A DNA stretch of 64,000 bases from Sediminibacterium roseum (GCF_009939005.1 NZ_JAACJS010000015.1:1118325-1182324); one strand, 5' to 3'. Shown: positions 19,104-28,416, counted from the first letter of the stretch. The notes: generated by a model from the letters alone, not told the origin. Translations and numbers: made by a program.

Positions 19104-20339
19104 TTATTCTTCAATAAAATTCATGTCTTTCCCAAAACTTTCCTTTGTATGATACGCGGCCCATACGGCAAGCGCCATGATCACGATCCCGGTGAGCCAG
19201 CCGCCTGTGATGTAGTTTCCGGTAACCGTTCTCAATCCGCGGTGCAGCAGTATGATCAATGGCAAAATGCCCCGCACCACATTGGGTATGGAAATGGCGG
19301 TGGATGCGCGCAGGTTGGTGCCGAATTGTTCTGCAGACATGGTGATATACAACACAGAAAAGCCCGCGCCAAAGCCGAGGCCGGTGCACACCAGGTACAT
19401 TCCCTCCTGCGTTCCTCCGTTTACGCCCTGCATAAAATAGAGAATGATAAAGAGGGAAAGGATACAGAAAAATGTATACAATGCTTTCTTCCTGCTCTTT
19501 AAAAAATTACTGAGCAATCCCGCGCTCAGGTCGCCAAGCCCGATGCCAATGTATTGATACATGATGGCCTGCCCGGGGTTTACGCCTTCTATGCCAAACT
19601 CCCGCCCGAACTTATCTGAAAAAGTAACGAGTATGCCAATGGCATACCACACCGGCAAACCGATCAGCACACCTTTGAGGTAGCGCAGCGCCCTTTCTTT
19701 TTTATTGAACAGCATTACAAGGCTCCCGCGCGTAATGCCCGCGTTCTTAACTTCGGCGTACATACCGCTTTCCATCACATTCGCGCGCAGCACGAGCAAT
19801 ACCAATCCCATTCCACCGCCGATGTAAAAACAAAGGCGCCAGTCTGCAAAGTATTGATATACGAAATACGCAACGATCGCACCGCATACGCCAACTACCG
19901 TGATCACCGTGGCGCCGAGCCCGCGTTTTTCTTTCGGCAGCATCTCGCTCACCAGCGTAATGCTCGCACCAAGTTCGCCCGCCAGGCCAACGCCCGCGAG
20001 GAAACGCATCAGTACATACTGCGGAACGGTTTGTACCATTCCATTGGCGATGTTGGCGAGTGAATACAAAATGATGGAACCGAACAATACGCTCAACCGC
20101 CCCTTCTTATCCCCCATAATGCCCCAGATGATGCCGCCCAGTGTGAGGCCGATCATCTGTACGCTGATGATGAGTTCGCCTTTCGACAAAACATCTTCGG
20201 GAGAAAGGTGCAGCGATTCAAGGCTCGGCTTCCGGATGATGGAAAAAAGGAGCAGGTCAAACACATCCACAAAAAAACCAAGTGCGCCTACAATAACGGG
20301 CAACGAAAAAACACCGTATTGTTTCTGCATTGTCGTCAT
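19104..20339 (-). CDS. MFS transporter (paralogue B)
   Basis: A 411-residue membrane transporter, paralogue of the 17783-19048 gene: the same N-terminal pattern (FGVFSLPVIV-like, ALGFFVDVFDLLLF), the same motif A (GDKKGRLSVLFGS) and the same LAGELGASITLVSEMLPKEKRG. About 12 helices. Its ATG overlaps the DedA stop codon by ATGA (20336-20339), which suggests translational coupling. Substrate unknown. Confidence 0.82.
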   Translation of the reverse strand: MTTMQKQYGVFSLPVIVGALGFFVDVFDLLLFSIIRKPSLESLHLSPEDVLSKGELIISVQMIGLTLGGIIWGIMGDKKGRLSVLFGSIILYSLANIANGMVQTVPQYVLMRFLAGVGLAGELGASITLVSEMLPKEKRGLGATVITVVGVCGAIVAYFVYQYFADWRLCFYIGGGMGLVLLVLRANVMESGMYAEVKNAGITRGSLVMLFNKKERALRYLKGVLIGLPVWYAIGILVTFSDKFGREFGIEGVNPGQAIMYQYIGIGLGDLSAGLLSNFLKSRKKALYTFFCILSLFIILYFMQGVNGGTQEGMYLVCTGLGFGAGFSVLYITMSAEQFGTNLRASTAISIPNVVRGILPLIILLHRGLRTVTGNYITGGWLTGIVIMALAVWAAYHTKESFGKDMNFIEE

Positions 20340-21052
20340 GCGTTGTCGGTATGTGATTTATTTTTCTTTTTCCGTGATGTGAAAAGTTTGATCATAACGG
20401 GCCCGCTTGTTACGAGCACAATTCCCAGCACGATCACTTCCAGGTGGTCTTTCAGGTCGAAACCAAATTCTGCGAGGATCCATTTCTGTAAAAAATGCCC
20501 GGCAAACAGCATACTGAATACCCAGGCAATACAACCTACAACATTGAAGAAAAAGAATTTGCTTTTGTTCATCTGCACGATGCCTGCAACGATGGGTGCA
20601 AATGTTCTTACGATGGGAATAAAACGCGCGATCACGATGGCGCCACCGCCGTGTTTCTCATAAAAATCATGCGCTTCGCGAAGGTAGCGGCGCTTGAAGA
20701 GGAAGTTCTCTTTCCAGGTATACATCGTTGGGCCAACCTTTCTGCCAAACCAATAGCCCACCGCATTACCCGCGATACCGGCGATGGAGATGAGCACAAG
20801 TAAAATAAAAAGATCAAAATATTCATTGCCAGTAACTACGATCTGTTCTGCGATCATAGAACTGTAAATGCCGGCAACAAACAAAAGGCTGTCGCCCGGC
20901 AAAAAGAAGCCGACGAACAGTCCTGTTTCGGCGAACACCACGAACAACAGCAACCACAACCCGCCATGCTGTATGTAAAACTGCGGCTGCAGCAACTCGC
21001 CCCAATGAAAGTCGGTGGCTAATAAGGTTGGTATGTCTAACAGCATAGTCAA
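20336..21052 (-). CDS. DedA-family membrane protein
   Basis: A 238-residue VTT-domain (DedA) inner-membrane protein; the family is implicated in lipid scrambling or undecaprenyl/phospholipid carrier recycling and envelope homeostasis. Hallmarks: FVGFFLPGDSLLFVAG, AGNAVGYWFGRKVG, and FIPIVRTFAPIVAG. The second Met (21046) is an equally possible start. The 3' end overlaps the MFS start by ATGA. Confidence 0.88.
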   Translation of the reverse strand: MTMLLDIPTLLATDFHWGELLQPQFYIQHGGLWLLLFVVFAETGLFVGFFLPGDSLLFVAGIYSSMIAEQIVVTGNEYFDLFILLVLISIAGIAGNAVGYWFGRKVGPTMYTWKENFLFKRRYLREAHDFYEKHGGGAIVIARFIPIVRTFAPIVAGIVQMNKSKFFFFNVVGCIAWVFSMLFAGHFLQKWILAEFGFDLKDHLEVIVLGIVLVTSGPVMIKLFTSRKKKNKSHTDNA

Positions 21053-21091
21053 TCGTTTGTTTTGTATCGTCGGTTTACGATCTTAAGAAAA

Positions 21092-22360
21092 TCAGATTTC
21101 TGCGGGCACGGCCACTGCCTCCTGCGTTGGGCCAAGCGAATTTTCCCACTTGCTTACAACACTTGTTGCGAGTGCGTTTCCGAGCACATTGGTTGCGGTC
21201 CTGAACATATCGCAGAAGTGGTCGATGGGCAGGATCAATGCGATGCCTTCCGGCGGAATATGGAACATGGCGCAGGTTGCCGTTACCACCACCAACGATG
21301 CACGCGGAACGCCGGCGATGCCCTTGCTTGTTAACATCAGCACCAGCAGCATGGTCAACTGCGTGCCTATGTCGAGCTGTATGCCATACGCCTGCGCGAT
21401 GGCGATACTGGCAAACGTCATGTACATCATACTTCCATCAAGGTTGAAAGAATAACCGAGCGGAAGGATGAAAGAAACAATTTTATCCTTACAGCCAAAC
21501 TTCTCCAGCTCATCTGTAAGTTTCGGGAACACCGCTTCGCTGCTCGTTGTACTGAAGGCGATGATCAGCGGAGGGAAGATGTGCCGCAGCAATTCGGGCA
21601 ACCGTTTTCTCAGCACGATGAACCCCACCAGCAGCAATACCGCCCACAACGATGCGATGCCGACCAGGAAATACAACAGGTATTTTCCGTAGAACACAAA
21701 CACTTCCAGTCCCTTGGTAGCGATCACCGCGGCGATGGCCCCAAAAACACCAAGCGGTGCAAAGTTCATTACATAATTGACCATACGGAGGATCACGTGT
21801 GCAACGGCATCGAGGCCTTTTACAACGATCCTGGCCTTATCACCCAGGGCCGCGGTTGCGATGCCGAAGAAGATACTGAAGATAACCAGTTGCAGGATCT
21901 CGTTGTTGGCCATCGCCTCTATCACACTTTTGGGGAACACGTGTTCCACGAATTTCTGGATGTTGAATTCCTGTGTTTTTCCAACCAGGTCCTTTGCCCC
22001 TGCAACATCTGCATTGTTCAGATCGATGCCCGCGCCCGGTTTGAAAATATTCACCAGCACCATACCCAGCAAAAGACTCGCCAGCGAGGCCGTGATGAAC
22101 CACAACATGGCCTTGCCGCCCACGCGCCCCACGGTTTTGAGATCACCCAGTTTGGCAATGCCCACCACGAGCGTGGAAAATACCAGCGGGGCAATGATCA
22201 TCTGTACAAGCCGCAGGAAAATAGTGGTGAGCAGCTTTATGTTGGTAGAGAACGATTTTATAAAATCCGGCGAGGATTGCGTATGGATCACGTATCCCAG
22301 TATGATCCCCAAAATCATTGCAATAACTATATATAAGGTAAGCCGGTTAGATTTCTTCAT
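21092..22360 (-). CDS. Dicarboxylate/amino acid:cation symporter (DAACS/SLC1)
   Basis: A 422-residue inner-membrane symporter for C4-dicarboxylates or acidic amino acids, driven by protons or sodium. SLC1 hallmarks are the serine-rich re-entrant loop STTSSEAVFP, LPLGYSFNLDGSMMY (the NMDGT-like motif), and HP2 PRASLVVVTA. I chose the ATG at 22360 (MKKSNRLTLYIV) because the hydrophobic part begins there. It is 39 nt upstream of DedA on the same strand and could begin that operon. Confidence 0.88.
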   Translation of the reverse strand: MKKSNRLTLYIVIAMILGIILGYVIHTQSSPDFIKSFSTNIKLLTTIFLRLVQMIIAPLVFSTLVVGIAKLGDLKTVGRVGGKAMLWFITASLASLLLGMVLVNIFKPGAGIDLNNADVAGAKDLVGKTQEFNIQKFVEHVFPKSVIEAMANNEILQLVIFSIFFGIATAALGDKARIVVKGLDAVAHVILRMVNYVMNFAPLGVFGAIAAVIATKGLEVFVFYGKYLLYFLVGIASLWAVLLLVGFIVLRKRLPELLRHIFPPLIIAFSTTSSEAVFPKLTDELEKFGCKDKIVSFILPLGYSFNLDGSMMYMTFASIAIAQAYGIQLDIGTQLTMLLVLMLTSKGIAGVPRASLVVVTATCAMFHIPPEGIALILPIDHFCDMFRTATNVLGNALATSVVSKWENSLGPTQEAVAVPAEI

Positions 22361-22491
22361 TGTCGCAGGCAAATTAGTCTCGCAATATAAGGTGTTTTGC
22401 GCTTTGGTAGTGCCCGGCACAGCGGCGGGGCATTGGCTGTTTTGCACCGGGCTTTGGTAATAAATGGACAGTATTTCACGGAAAAACGGTC

Positions 22492-22528
22492 AAAAGCCAA
22501 TCGTTGACGGCTAATAGCCGATGGCTTT
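22492..22528. repeat. Intergenic hairpin of the GGCTAATAGCC kind
   Basis: AAAGCCAATCG and CGATGGCTTT pair (one extra A) around CGGCTAATAGCCG. It lies between divergent transporter genes. Its phrasing suggests a dispersed intergenic repeat. Confidence 0.5.
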
Positions 22529-22609
22529 CCCAAAACTTTTACCTGTTAAACCCAATAAATCCCTATTTTTCCGGAACTTTTTTAATAAAGAAAACTTAAC
22601 CACTGTATT

Positions 22610-24226
22610 ATGAGTTTATTCAGAAAAAAATCTCTCAGCGCCATGCTTGCTGTTGCGCAGGATTCTGAGAAAGGTTTGAAGCGAACGCTTGGCGCGGGTA
22701 ACCTGGTTGCACTTGGTATTGGTGCCATCATTGGTGCGGGTCTTTTTGTAAGAACGGCCGCCGCTTCAGCAGAGGCTGCGGGCCCTGCAGTTACTTTGTC
22801 GTTTGTAGTGGCCGCCATCGGTTGCGCATTCGCCGGTTTGTGCTATGCAGAGTTTGCCTCTATGATCCCCATCGCGGGTAGCGCTTATGCGTACAGTTAT
22901 GTTACAATGGGTGAGCTCATCGCCTGGATCATCGGCTGGGCACTTATCATGGAATATGCGTTGGGCGCCGCTACGGTTTCCATTGCATGGAGCGAATATC
23001 TAAACAACCTGCTGGGGGGATCCATTCCCTATGAATGGTGCCATTCCCCCTTTGAAAGTCTTCATAAAGTAACGGGCGACGCAGTAAACCAGGTGGTGGC
23101 TGCCCTCCCGGAAGCTGCCAAATCCGTAAAGAATGGGGTATTGATCCTCAGCGACGACCAGTTCAAAGCTTTGCCTGCCACCCTTACCGGTCTTGTATCG
23201 GTTACCAGCGGTATCATGAATGCACCGGCACTGATCATTCTTTTGGCGCTTACCTTATTGCTGATCAAAGGATCACAGGAATCTGCATTTGTAAACATGA
23301 TCATCGTGTTCGTAAAAGTGGCGATCGTGCTTTTGTTCATCGGCTTCGGATGGCAGTTCATCAAACCGGAAAACCATACACCTTACCTGATTCCGGAAGG
23401 AACCGTCGGACACGAAGGCTTCTTCAAATGGGGATGGGGTGGTGTTCTTGGTGGCGCGGCCATTGTATTCTTCGCATTCATCGGTTTCGACGCGGTTTCT
23501 ACGGCGGCACAGGAAGCCAAGAATCCAAAACGCGACATGCCGATCGGTATCCTCGGCTCACTGGTTGTTTGTACGATCCTTTACATTTTATTCGGACACG
23601 TATTGACCGGCGTGGCCAACTATACCGAATTTGCTACTGCCGGTAAAGAAGCTTCTGTAGCCTATACGATCCAGACCTATATGAAAGGATACGAGTGGCT
23701 CGGCACCAGCGTTACGGTTGCCATTCTCGCCGGTTTCTCTTCGGTGATCCTGGTGATGTTGATGGGCCAAAGCCGTATCTTCTATACCATGAGTAACGAT
23801 GGATTGATCCCTAAAGCTTTCGGGGAACTCCATCCTAAATACAAAACACCTTACAAGGCCAACTGGATCCTGTTCGTATTCGTGGGCGCATTCGCGGCAT
23901 TTGTGCCGGGTAGTGTAGCGGGCGATCTGACCAGCTTTGGTACATTGTTCGCCTTTGTACTGGTGAGCCTGGGTGTTTGGATCCTCCGTATCAAATCACC
24001 AAACATCGAGCGTCCGTTCAAAACGCCATTGGTGCCGATCGTTCCGATCCTGGGTGCGATTGTTTGCCTCGGTATGATCGTTGCCCTCGACGCACAAACC
24101 CTCAAAGTTGCTTTCGCATGGATGGCCATCGGGTTGATCGTTTATTTTGCTTACAGCAAGAAAAGAAGCAAACTCAACAACCCTTCGGAGATCCTTCCGA
24201 ATGCATCGGATTTTGAGAAACAGTAA
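22610..24226 (+). CDS. APC-family amino acid permease (CAT-like)
   Basis: A 538-residue inner-membrane permease with about 12-14 helices, related to the cationic amino acid transporter branch. Helix 1 carries the APC substrate motif [12 protein letters not shown] (residues 37-48). [22 protein letters not shown] (helix 6 region) is the branch signature. A loop of about 65 residues (about 140-205) between early helices is longer than in YfnA-like proteins. The upstream TATTTTTC at 22564 may be the -7 element. The following terminator makes it monocistronic. Confidence 0.88.
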   Translation: MSLFRKKSLSAMLAVAQDSEKGLKRTLGAGNLVALGIGAIIGAGLFVRTAAASAEAAGPAVTLSFVVAAIGCAFAGLCYAEFASMIPIAGSAYAYSYVTMGELIAWIIGWALIMEYALGAATVSIAWSEYLNNLLGGSIPYEWCHSPFESLHKVTGDAVNQVVAALPEAAKSVKNGVLILSDDQFKALPATLTGLVSVTSGIMNAPALIILLALTLLLIKGSQESAFVNMIIVFVKVAIVLLFIGFGWQFIKPENHTPYLIPEGTVGHEGFFKWGWGGVLGGAAIVFFAFIGFDAVSTAAQEAKNPKRDMPIGILGSLVVCTILYILFGHVLTGVANYTEFATAGKEASVAYTIQTYMKGYEWLGTSVTVAILAGFSSVILVMLMGQSRIFYTMSNDGLIPKAFGELHPKYKTPYKANWILFVFVGAFAAFVPGSVAGDLTSFGTLFAFVLVSLGVWILRIKSPNIERPFKTPLVPIVPILGAIVCLGMIVALDAQTLKVAFAWMAIGLIVYFAYSKKRSKLNNPSEILPNASDFEKQ

Positions 24227-24276
24227 TTCCCGAGGCGCAGGCTTCGGCCAGGCGCTTATCATATAAAATTGCAGAC

Positions 24277-24311
24277 AAAATGCGACCGCGCTTACAGCCG
24301 GTCGCATTTTT
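24277..24311 (+). terminator. Rho-independent terminator of the APC permease gene
   Basis: AAAATGCGACC / GGTCGCATTTT stem around a 12-nt loop with a T tail. Confidence 0.85.
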
Positions 24312-24407
24312 GTTTTCCAGGGAGGATCGGGCCCCGTTGATAAATAGTTTCGCGGCCCAGAGCGCCCGGCCCGCACCCAAAAAACCACCACGTAAAGCGA
24401 AAAGCTT

Positions 24408-24415
24408 TATTTTTG
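24408..24415 (+). promoter_or_regulatory. -7 promoter element of the YebC/PmpR gene
   Basis: TATTTTTG fits TAnnTTTG and lies 24 nt before the ATG. Confidence 0.5.
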
Positions 24416-24438
24416 CGCCCTTACAAACAAAGAACACT

Positions 24439-25161
24439 ATGGGAAGGATCTTCGAAGTACGTAAAGCCACGATGTTTGCCCGTTGGGACAGGATGGCCAA
24501 ACAATTTACCCGCATTGGAAAAGAGATCATTATCGCGGTAAAGGCCGGCGGCCCCGATCCTGCTACGAACCCTGCACTGCGCAGGTGTTTCCAGAACGCA
24601 CGAAGCGTGGGTATGCCTAAGGACCGTGTAGAAGCGGCCATCAAACGCGCGCAGGGCAAGGATACCAGCAATTACGAGGAAATATTATACGAAGGCTACG
24701 CACCGCATGGCGTGGCGCTGCTTGTAGAAACAGCCACCGATAACCACGTACGTACGGTGGCCAACGTAAAGAGCCATTTCAACAAAGGCAATGGCGCAAT
24801 GGGAAACACCGGCTCGGTAAGTTTCCAGTTCAAGAAAATGGGGGTGTTCAAATTGAAACCGGAGGGCTTGAACATGGACGACCTGGAGCTTGAACTGATC
24901 GACCATGGCCTGGAAGAATTGGGCGAAAGCGCAGACGACAACGGCAACCCCATCATCGTGCTCCGATGCGCCTTTGTAGATTTCGGCAACCTGCAAAAAG
25001 GGCTCGAAGAAAAAGGCATCACACCTATCAGCGCAGAACTGGAATGGATCCCAACCACTACCGTTCCTGTTACAGACGAGCAGGCCGAAGATGTAAGTAA
25101 ACTCATCGAAAGGCTTGAACAGGATGAAGACGTGAACAAGGTGTTTCACAACATGGGATAA
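24439..25161 (+). CDS. YebC/PmpR-family protein
   Basis: A 240-residue member of the YebC family, described both as DNA-binding transcription regulators and as translation factors that help ribosomes through proline stretches. Family signs: [17 protein letters not shown] (here diverged from the usual GHSKWANIKHRK), [34 protein letters not shown], and [15 protein letters not shown] chose the ATG at 24439 because the frame upstream runs through the terminator. The diverged N-terminus looks typical of the Bacteroidota form. Confidence 0.9.
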   Translation: MGRIFEVRKATMFARWDRMAKQFTRIGKEIIIAVKAGGPDPATNPALRRCFQNARSVGMPKDRVEAAIKRAQGKDTSNYEEILYEGYAPHGVALLVETATDNHVRTVANVKSHFNKGNGAMGNTGSVSFQFKKMGVFKLKPEGLNMDDLELELIDHGLEELGESADDNGNPIIVLRCAFVDFGNLQKGLEEKGITPISAELEWIPTTTVPVTDEQAEDVSKLIERLEQDEDVNKVFHNMG

Positions 25162-25167
25162 ATCGGT

Positions 25168-25219
25168 CAGGAGCCGGGACGAGCAATGCATATCAACCGC
25201 ATCGTTCCCTGCTCCTGGC
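25168..25219. repeat. Imperfect inverted repeat after the YebC gene
   Basis: CAGGAGCCGGGACGAGCAATGC and GCATCGTTCCCTGCTCCTG pair with a few gaps. There is no T tail, so it is more likely a dispersed repeat than a terminator. Confidence 0.45.
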
Positions 25220-25245
25220 TCAAAACCTTTAATTCCTGACCTCCT

Positions 25246-25644
25246 ATGCCTGGCATCATCCTTTTCGATGGCGTATGTAACCTCTGCACAGGCTCGGTGC
25301 AATTCGTGATCAGGCACGACCCTGCAAAATATTTCCGTTACGCATCCTTACAGGGAAAGACAGCGCAGCAATTGCTGGACGCTTACCACCATTTGCCCGC
25401 TACGGTAAAAGACAGTTTCATTTTACTTGAGAACGGTAAGATCTATACGCGTTCAACCGCGGCGCTGCGGGTTATAAAGAAATTGAATGGATTATGGCCG
25501 CTGTTATACATCTTCATCATCATTCCGCCATTCATCAGGAATGCAGTATACAACCGGATCGCGCGAAACCGTTATCGCTGGTTCGGTAAAAAAGATGCGT
25601 GCTGGGTACCAACAAAAGAATTGAACGAGCTTTTCCTGGAATGA
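25246..25644 (+). CDS. DCC family (DUF393) thiol-disulfide-type protein
   Basis: A 132-residue protein with the DCC hallmark FDGVCNLC near the N-terminus (residues 6-13), a thioredoxin-like fold in which two cysteines sit as in redox proteins. The Arg-rich end NRYRWFGKKDACW is also conserved in the family. A hydrophobic stretch (LYIFIIIPPFI) at about 86-97 may touch the membrane. Biochemical role is not established. Its stop abuts the stop of the convergent DUF1801 gene with no spacing (TGATCA at 25642-25647). Confidence 0.85.
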   Translation: MPGIILFDGVCNLCTGSVQFVIRHDPAKYFRYASLQGKTAQQLLDAYHHLPATVKDSFILLENGKIYTRSTAALRVIKKLNGLWPLLYIFIIIPPFIRNAVYNRIARNRYRWFGKKDACWVPTKELNELFLE

Positions 25645-26052
25645 TCAGGGTGTTTCTTTGATCCATTTCTTCACCACCTTTACCAACCCTTTTTTCTTTT
25701 CTTCAACTTCCGTTTCACTAAAAAATTTTACAACGGCCCGGTCGCCCGATAACCACTCGAGCAGCCCCGTATCGTCTTTGAACAGCGGCTCTTTGCCAAC
25801 CCCGGCCTTTGCCCTGGCGCCGCGGTGAAAAACAAGAAGTATGCAATCGCTTTTGTGTAAGCTGAAAGTGATCCGGTCGTCGCCCGCAAAACAAAAACTG
25901 GGCGCGTTCCATTTGATGTGCTCGGTGATGGATCTGTCTGCAGCCAACACCAGCAAGCGGATTGCTTCCACACCCCGTTTCAATGGATGATCCAACTTTT
26001 CCATAAAAACCGCCACTTCTCCAGGGCCGGAAAGTTTTTTTGATTTTGCCAT
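25645..26052 (-). CDS. DUF1801 (YdhG-like) domain protein
   Basis: A 135-residue soluble protein with the DUF1801 pattern: ITEHIKWNAPSFCFAG (residues 42-57), ITFSLHKSDCILLVFHRGA, and a C-terminal VKWIKETP-like helix. The family is structurally known but has no firm biochemical role. It is monocistronic and convergent with the DCC gene. Confidence 0.75.
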   Translation of the reverse strand: MAKSKKLSGPGEVAVFMEKLDHPLKRGVEAIRLLVLAADRSITEHIKWNAPSFCFAGDDRITFSLHKSDCILLVFHRGARAKAGVGKEPLFKDDTGLLEWLSGDRAVVKFFSETEVEEKKKGLVKVVKKWIKETP

Positions 26053-26144
26053 GATCGAAAGATAGGTAACCCGCCACAGGAAGGCAAGTGTAGTAGGTTG
26101 TTTTTCCCAGGATCTATAATAAAACTAAAAATGATTTCCCTCAA

Positions 26145-26187
26145 ATAAAAAACCGGCGATGCATGGTTGCCCACACATTGCCGGTTC
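26145..26187 (-). terminator. Terminator of the DUF3606 gene
   Basis: On the minus strand, AACCGGCAATG pairs with CATCGCCGGTT (one mismatch) and is followed by a T run. It lies 24 nt past the DUF3606 stop. Confidence 0.75.
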
Positions 26188-26210
26188 GTTAAATATTTTC
26201 AGAGGCCGGA

Positions 26211-26399
26211 TTAAGCCGCCTGTGTTTTTTCCTGTAAACGCTGGATAGTTTTGTAAATCGAGTACCCGGTTTCTTTAAAAATTTCCTGGATCTCTTCCTG
26301 GCTCGTGTTGTACTTCTTGGCCCAATAACCGATCTCCTGCGATGCATTGAAATTTACCTGAGTGTTGTTCCTGTCTACTTTTGCTATTCTCTTGATCAT
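26211..26399 (-). CDS. DUF3606 small protein
   Basis: A 62-residue soluble protein with the DUF3606 pattern: VDRNNTQVNFNASQEIGYWAKK followed by two helices (SQEEIQEIFKETGYSIYKTIQ). It is probably a small regulatory or stress-linked protein. Its function is unknown; the family is common in Bacteroidota and Proteobacteria. It has its own terminator. Confidence 0.75.
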   Translation of the reverse strand: MIKRIAKVDRNNTQVNFNASQEIGYWAKKYNTSQEEIQEIFKETGYSIYKTIQRLQEKTQAA

Positions 26400-26573
26400 G
26401 ACTTTTTATTTTCAAATAGGTAGAGAAAATAATGTGCCAGTTTTTCCCGGTTTGGTTTTGGATCCGTAACCAGTTGTTTTTTGTTGAATTGGGGATTGGA
26501 TTGCACAGTTACACATTTCAGTCGCTCCAATCCAAACAATAAAAACTTATATTGCTATCACAACATCCACATC

Positions 26574-27497
26574 ATGAAATACATTTCCATTTCCATTGCC
26601 CTTCTTTTTACTGTTGCCACAAACGCAAAAATGCCGGACCCGCCTTCTGTAGAGGGGCGCTGGGACATAACCATTCATATGAGCGACAAAGACGTTCCCT
26701 CCTGGCTCGAGGTGATGCATTCGGGGAGAAAAACATTGATCGGCCGATTTGTTTACGCGTTTGGCAGCGCAAGACCCGTGGCCGAGGTAAAACCTGCAGA
26801 CGGCAAATACCGTTTCAGCATACCACCACAATGGGAGCCGGGCGAGCGGAATATGGATTTTGAATTTGGCTACGAAGGCGATAGCCTGAGAGGAACCATG
26901 GTGTATACAGATGGAAAAACATACCAATGGTCTGGCGTGCGCGCGCCCTCCTTACGCAGGAAGGCCGAACCGGTTTGGGGCAAGCCCGTTGCATTGTTCA
27001 ACGGCAAAGACCTCAACGGCTGGCATGCAGTTGGGAAAAACCAGTGGGTGGCGGAGAATGGTGTTTTGAAAAGCCCGCGATCAGGCTCAAATCTTGTTAC
27101 GGACCAAACCTTCACCGATTTCAAACTGCACATCGAGTTCCGTTACCCGAAAGGAAGCAACAGCGGCGTTTACCTGCGCGGGCGTTATGAAGTGCAGATA
27201 GAAGACAACAAAGACATGGAGCCGCTGGTAGACAGGTTCAGCGCCATCTACGGCTTTATATCACCCAACGAAATGACAGCAAAGGCGCCGGGCGAGTGGC
27301 AGTCGTACGACATTACCATCGTTGGAAGAACAGTAACCGTGGTTGCCAATGGAAAAACAGTGATCTGCAGCCAGGAAATTCCGGGCATCACAGGTGGTGC
27401 AATAGACAGTAAAGAAACCGAACCGGGGCCCATATTGATACAAGGCGATCACGGTCCCGTTGAATTCAGGAACATCGTGATTACACCGGTAAAATAA
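26574..27497 (+). CDS. DUF1080 (3-keto-disaccharide hydrolase) exported protein
   Basis: A 307-residue exported protein: signal peptide (about 1-19), an N-terminal beta-rich region (about 25-125) without a name I can give, then the concanavalin-like DUF1080 domain (about 135-305; FNGKDLNGWHAVG, NSGVYLRGRYEVQIED, GEWQSYDITIVG, GPILIQGDHGPVEFRNI). DUF1080 proteins include hydrolases that cleave glycosides whose sugar has been oxidised at C3. I chose the ATG at 26574 because the signal peptide begins there. It lies near four oxidoreductase/TIM-barrel genes (30.7-35.0 kb) that fit the same chemistry. Confidence 0.85.
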   Translation: MKYISISIALLFTVATNAKMPDPPSVEGRWDITIHMSDKDVPSWLEVMHSGRKTLIGRFVYAFGSARPVAEVKPADGKYRFSIPPQWEPGERNMDFEFGYEGDSLRGTMVYTDGKTYQWSGVRAPSLRRKAEPVWGKPVALFNGKDLNGWHAVGKNQWVAENGVLKSPRSGSNLVTDQTFTDFKLHIEFRYPKGSNSGVYLRGRYEVQIEDNKDMEPLVDRFSAIYGFISPNEMTAKAPGEWQSYDITIVGRTVTVVANGKTVICSQEIPGITGGAIDSKETEPGPILIQGDHGPVEFRNIVITPVK

Positions 27498-27519
27498 GCC
27501 GGGGAATAGCATTAATAAA

Positions 27520-27558
27520 GAGGAGTAAAAGCGATCAAACAGGTCGTCGTTACTCCTC
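27520..27558 (+). terminator. Hairpin after the DUF1080 gene
   Basis: GAGGAGTAA (27520-27528) and TTACTCCTC (27550-27558) pair perfectly across a 21-nt loop. No T run follows, so terminator function is uncertain. Confidence 0.4.
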
Positions 27559-27654
27559 CTAGCTTAAATAAATAACGGATTGACTATCTGCTTCCAAAAA
27601 ATGACCCGGAACAATTTTTCAAATTACGCCAGGCCCTGACTCCACGCCAGGTTT

Positions 27655-27837
27655 CTACCGTCTGTCGGGACTTGCTTCATCGATATCCTTCACAACAGGT
27701 GGTTTGCTCTTTATTGTAGATGATGAGCTTCGTTTTGTATCTGTTGTTTTGTTCGCATCTGCTGCGCGCAAAGCTGCCGTTTTGTTTACGGTAGTCTTTG
27801 TTTTAGGCTGTGGGGCCGGTGTTTTTTTTGCACTCAT
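27655..27837 (-). CDS. Small Lys/Thr/Ser-rich protein, unknown
   Basis: A 60-residue, low-complexity basic protein (MSAKKTPAPQPKTKTTVNKT start; a Ser/Lys-rich middle; acidic DIDEASPDRR end). There is no domain and no signal peptide. It starts 9 nt after the stop of the small lipoprotein gene, so the two look cotranscribed. It may be real but could be a chance frame. Confidence 0.45.
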   Translation of the reverse strand: MSAKKTPAPQPKTKTTVNKTAALRAADANKTTDTKRSSSSTIKSKPPVVKDIDEASPDRR

Positions 27838-27846
27838 AAAAAGATT

Positions 27847-28023
27847 TTAATGTTTTAGAGAATCGGCTGTCTTGGCGCTGTAGCCATTGCTTGAATCTGC
27901 TGAAGTAACTGTGGGTGCCTGATCCTTACCGGCGCCGCTGGCAGGCGTACTTGTTTTATCAGATCCCGTACATGCCTGGAATACCATCGCAACCACAAGA
28001 AACAGGAAACTTATCTTTTTCAT
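27847..28023 (-). CDS. Small lipoprotein, unknown
   Basis: A 58-residue protein with a lipoprotein signal: MKKISFLFLVVAMVFQAC, with the lipobox Cys at residue 18, then a Ser/Thr/Ala-rich, Gly-containing stretch. The rest has no recognised domain. The start at 28023 is fixed by the signal peptide. It is likely in one unit with the 60-residue gene downstream. Confidence 0.6.
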   Translation of the reverse strand: MKKISFLFLVVAMVFQACTGSDKTSTPASGAGKDQAPTVTSADSSNGYSAKTADSLKH

Positions 28024-28158
28024 AAAATTGCTTTTAAGATGAACGATATCATTCATAAAAACAATAAAATCATGCCCCTTACGCCCTGTGCACAATTTTC
28101 TCCATAACCATCCTATCCAGGCTAGCGGTGGGCCGGACACTTCAAATGGACACCTTTA

Positions 28159-28416
28159 CTATGCCTGATTGCCGAATACTTCGTCGAGTGTTTGACAGAT
28201 GGTGCGGAGGAGTTGGTTATCCAGTTTATTGATCGCATCGCGATCAGAATGGGGAAGTGTTGCGCGGTAGTTCTTTTCTTCATCCGGCTCAAAGAGAAGT
28301 TCAGTTTCGTTTACCGTCACTTTTATTTTGTGGGTATAACCCATGGGTATGAGCTCGGCGGGGAAAAGCAATTCTTTTCCGTTGTAGGTTACGGGCAGCT
28401 CAAAATGCTCAGGCAT
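28159..28416 (-). CDS. Conserved-looking small protein, unknown
   Basis: An 85-residue soluble protein: a beta-rich N-half (ELPVTYNGKELLFPAELIPMGYTHKIKVTV...) and a helical C-half (DAINKLDNQLLRTICQTLDEVFG). It has a normal codon pattern for the window. I do not recognise the family. It lies upstream of the small lipoprotein with a 135-bp gap. Confidence 0.55.
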   Translation of the reverse strand: MPEHFELPVTYNGKELLFPAELIPMGYTHKIKVTVNETELLFEPDEEKNYRATLPHSDRDAINKLDNQLLRTICQTLDEVFGNQA

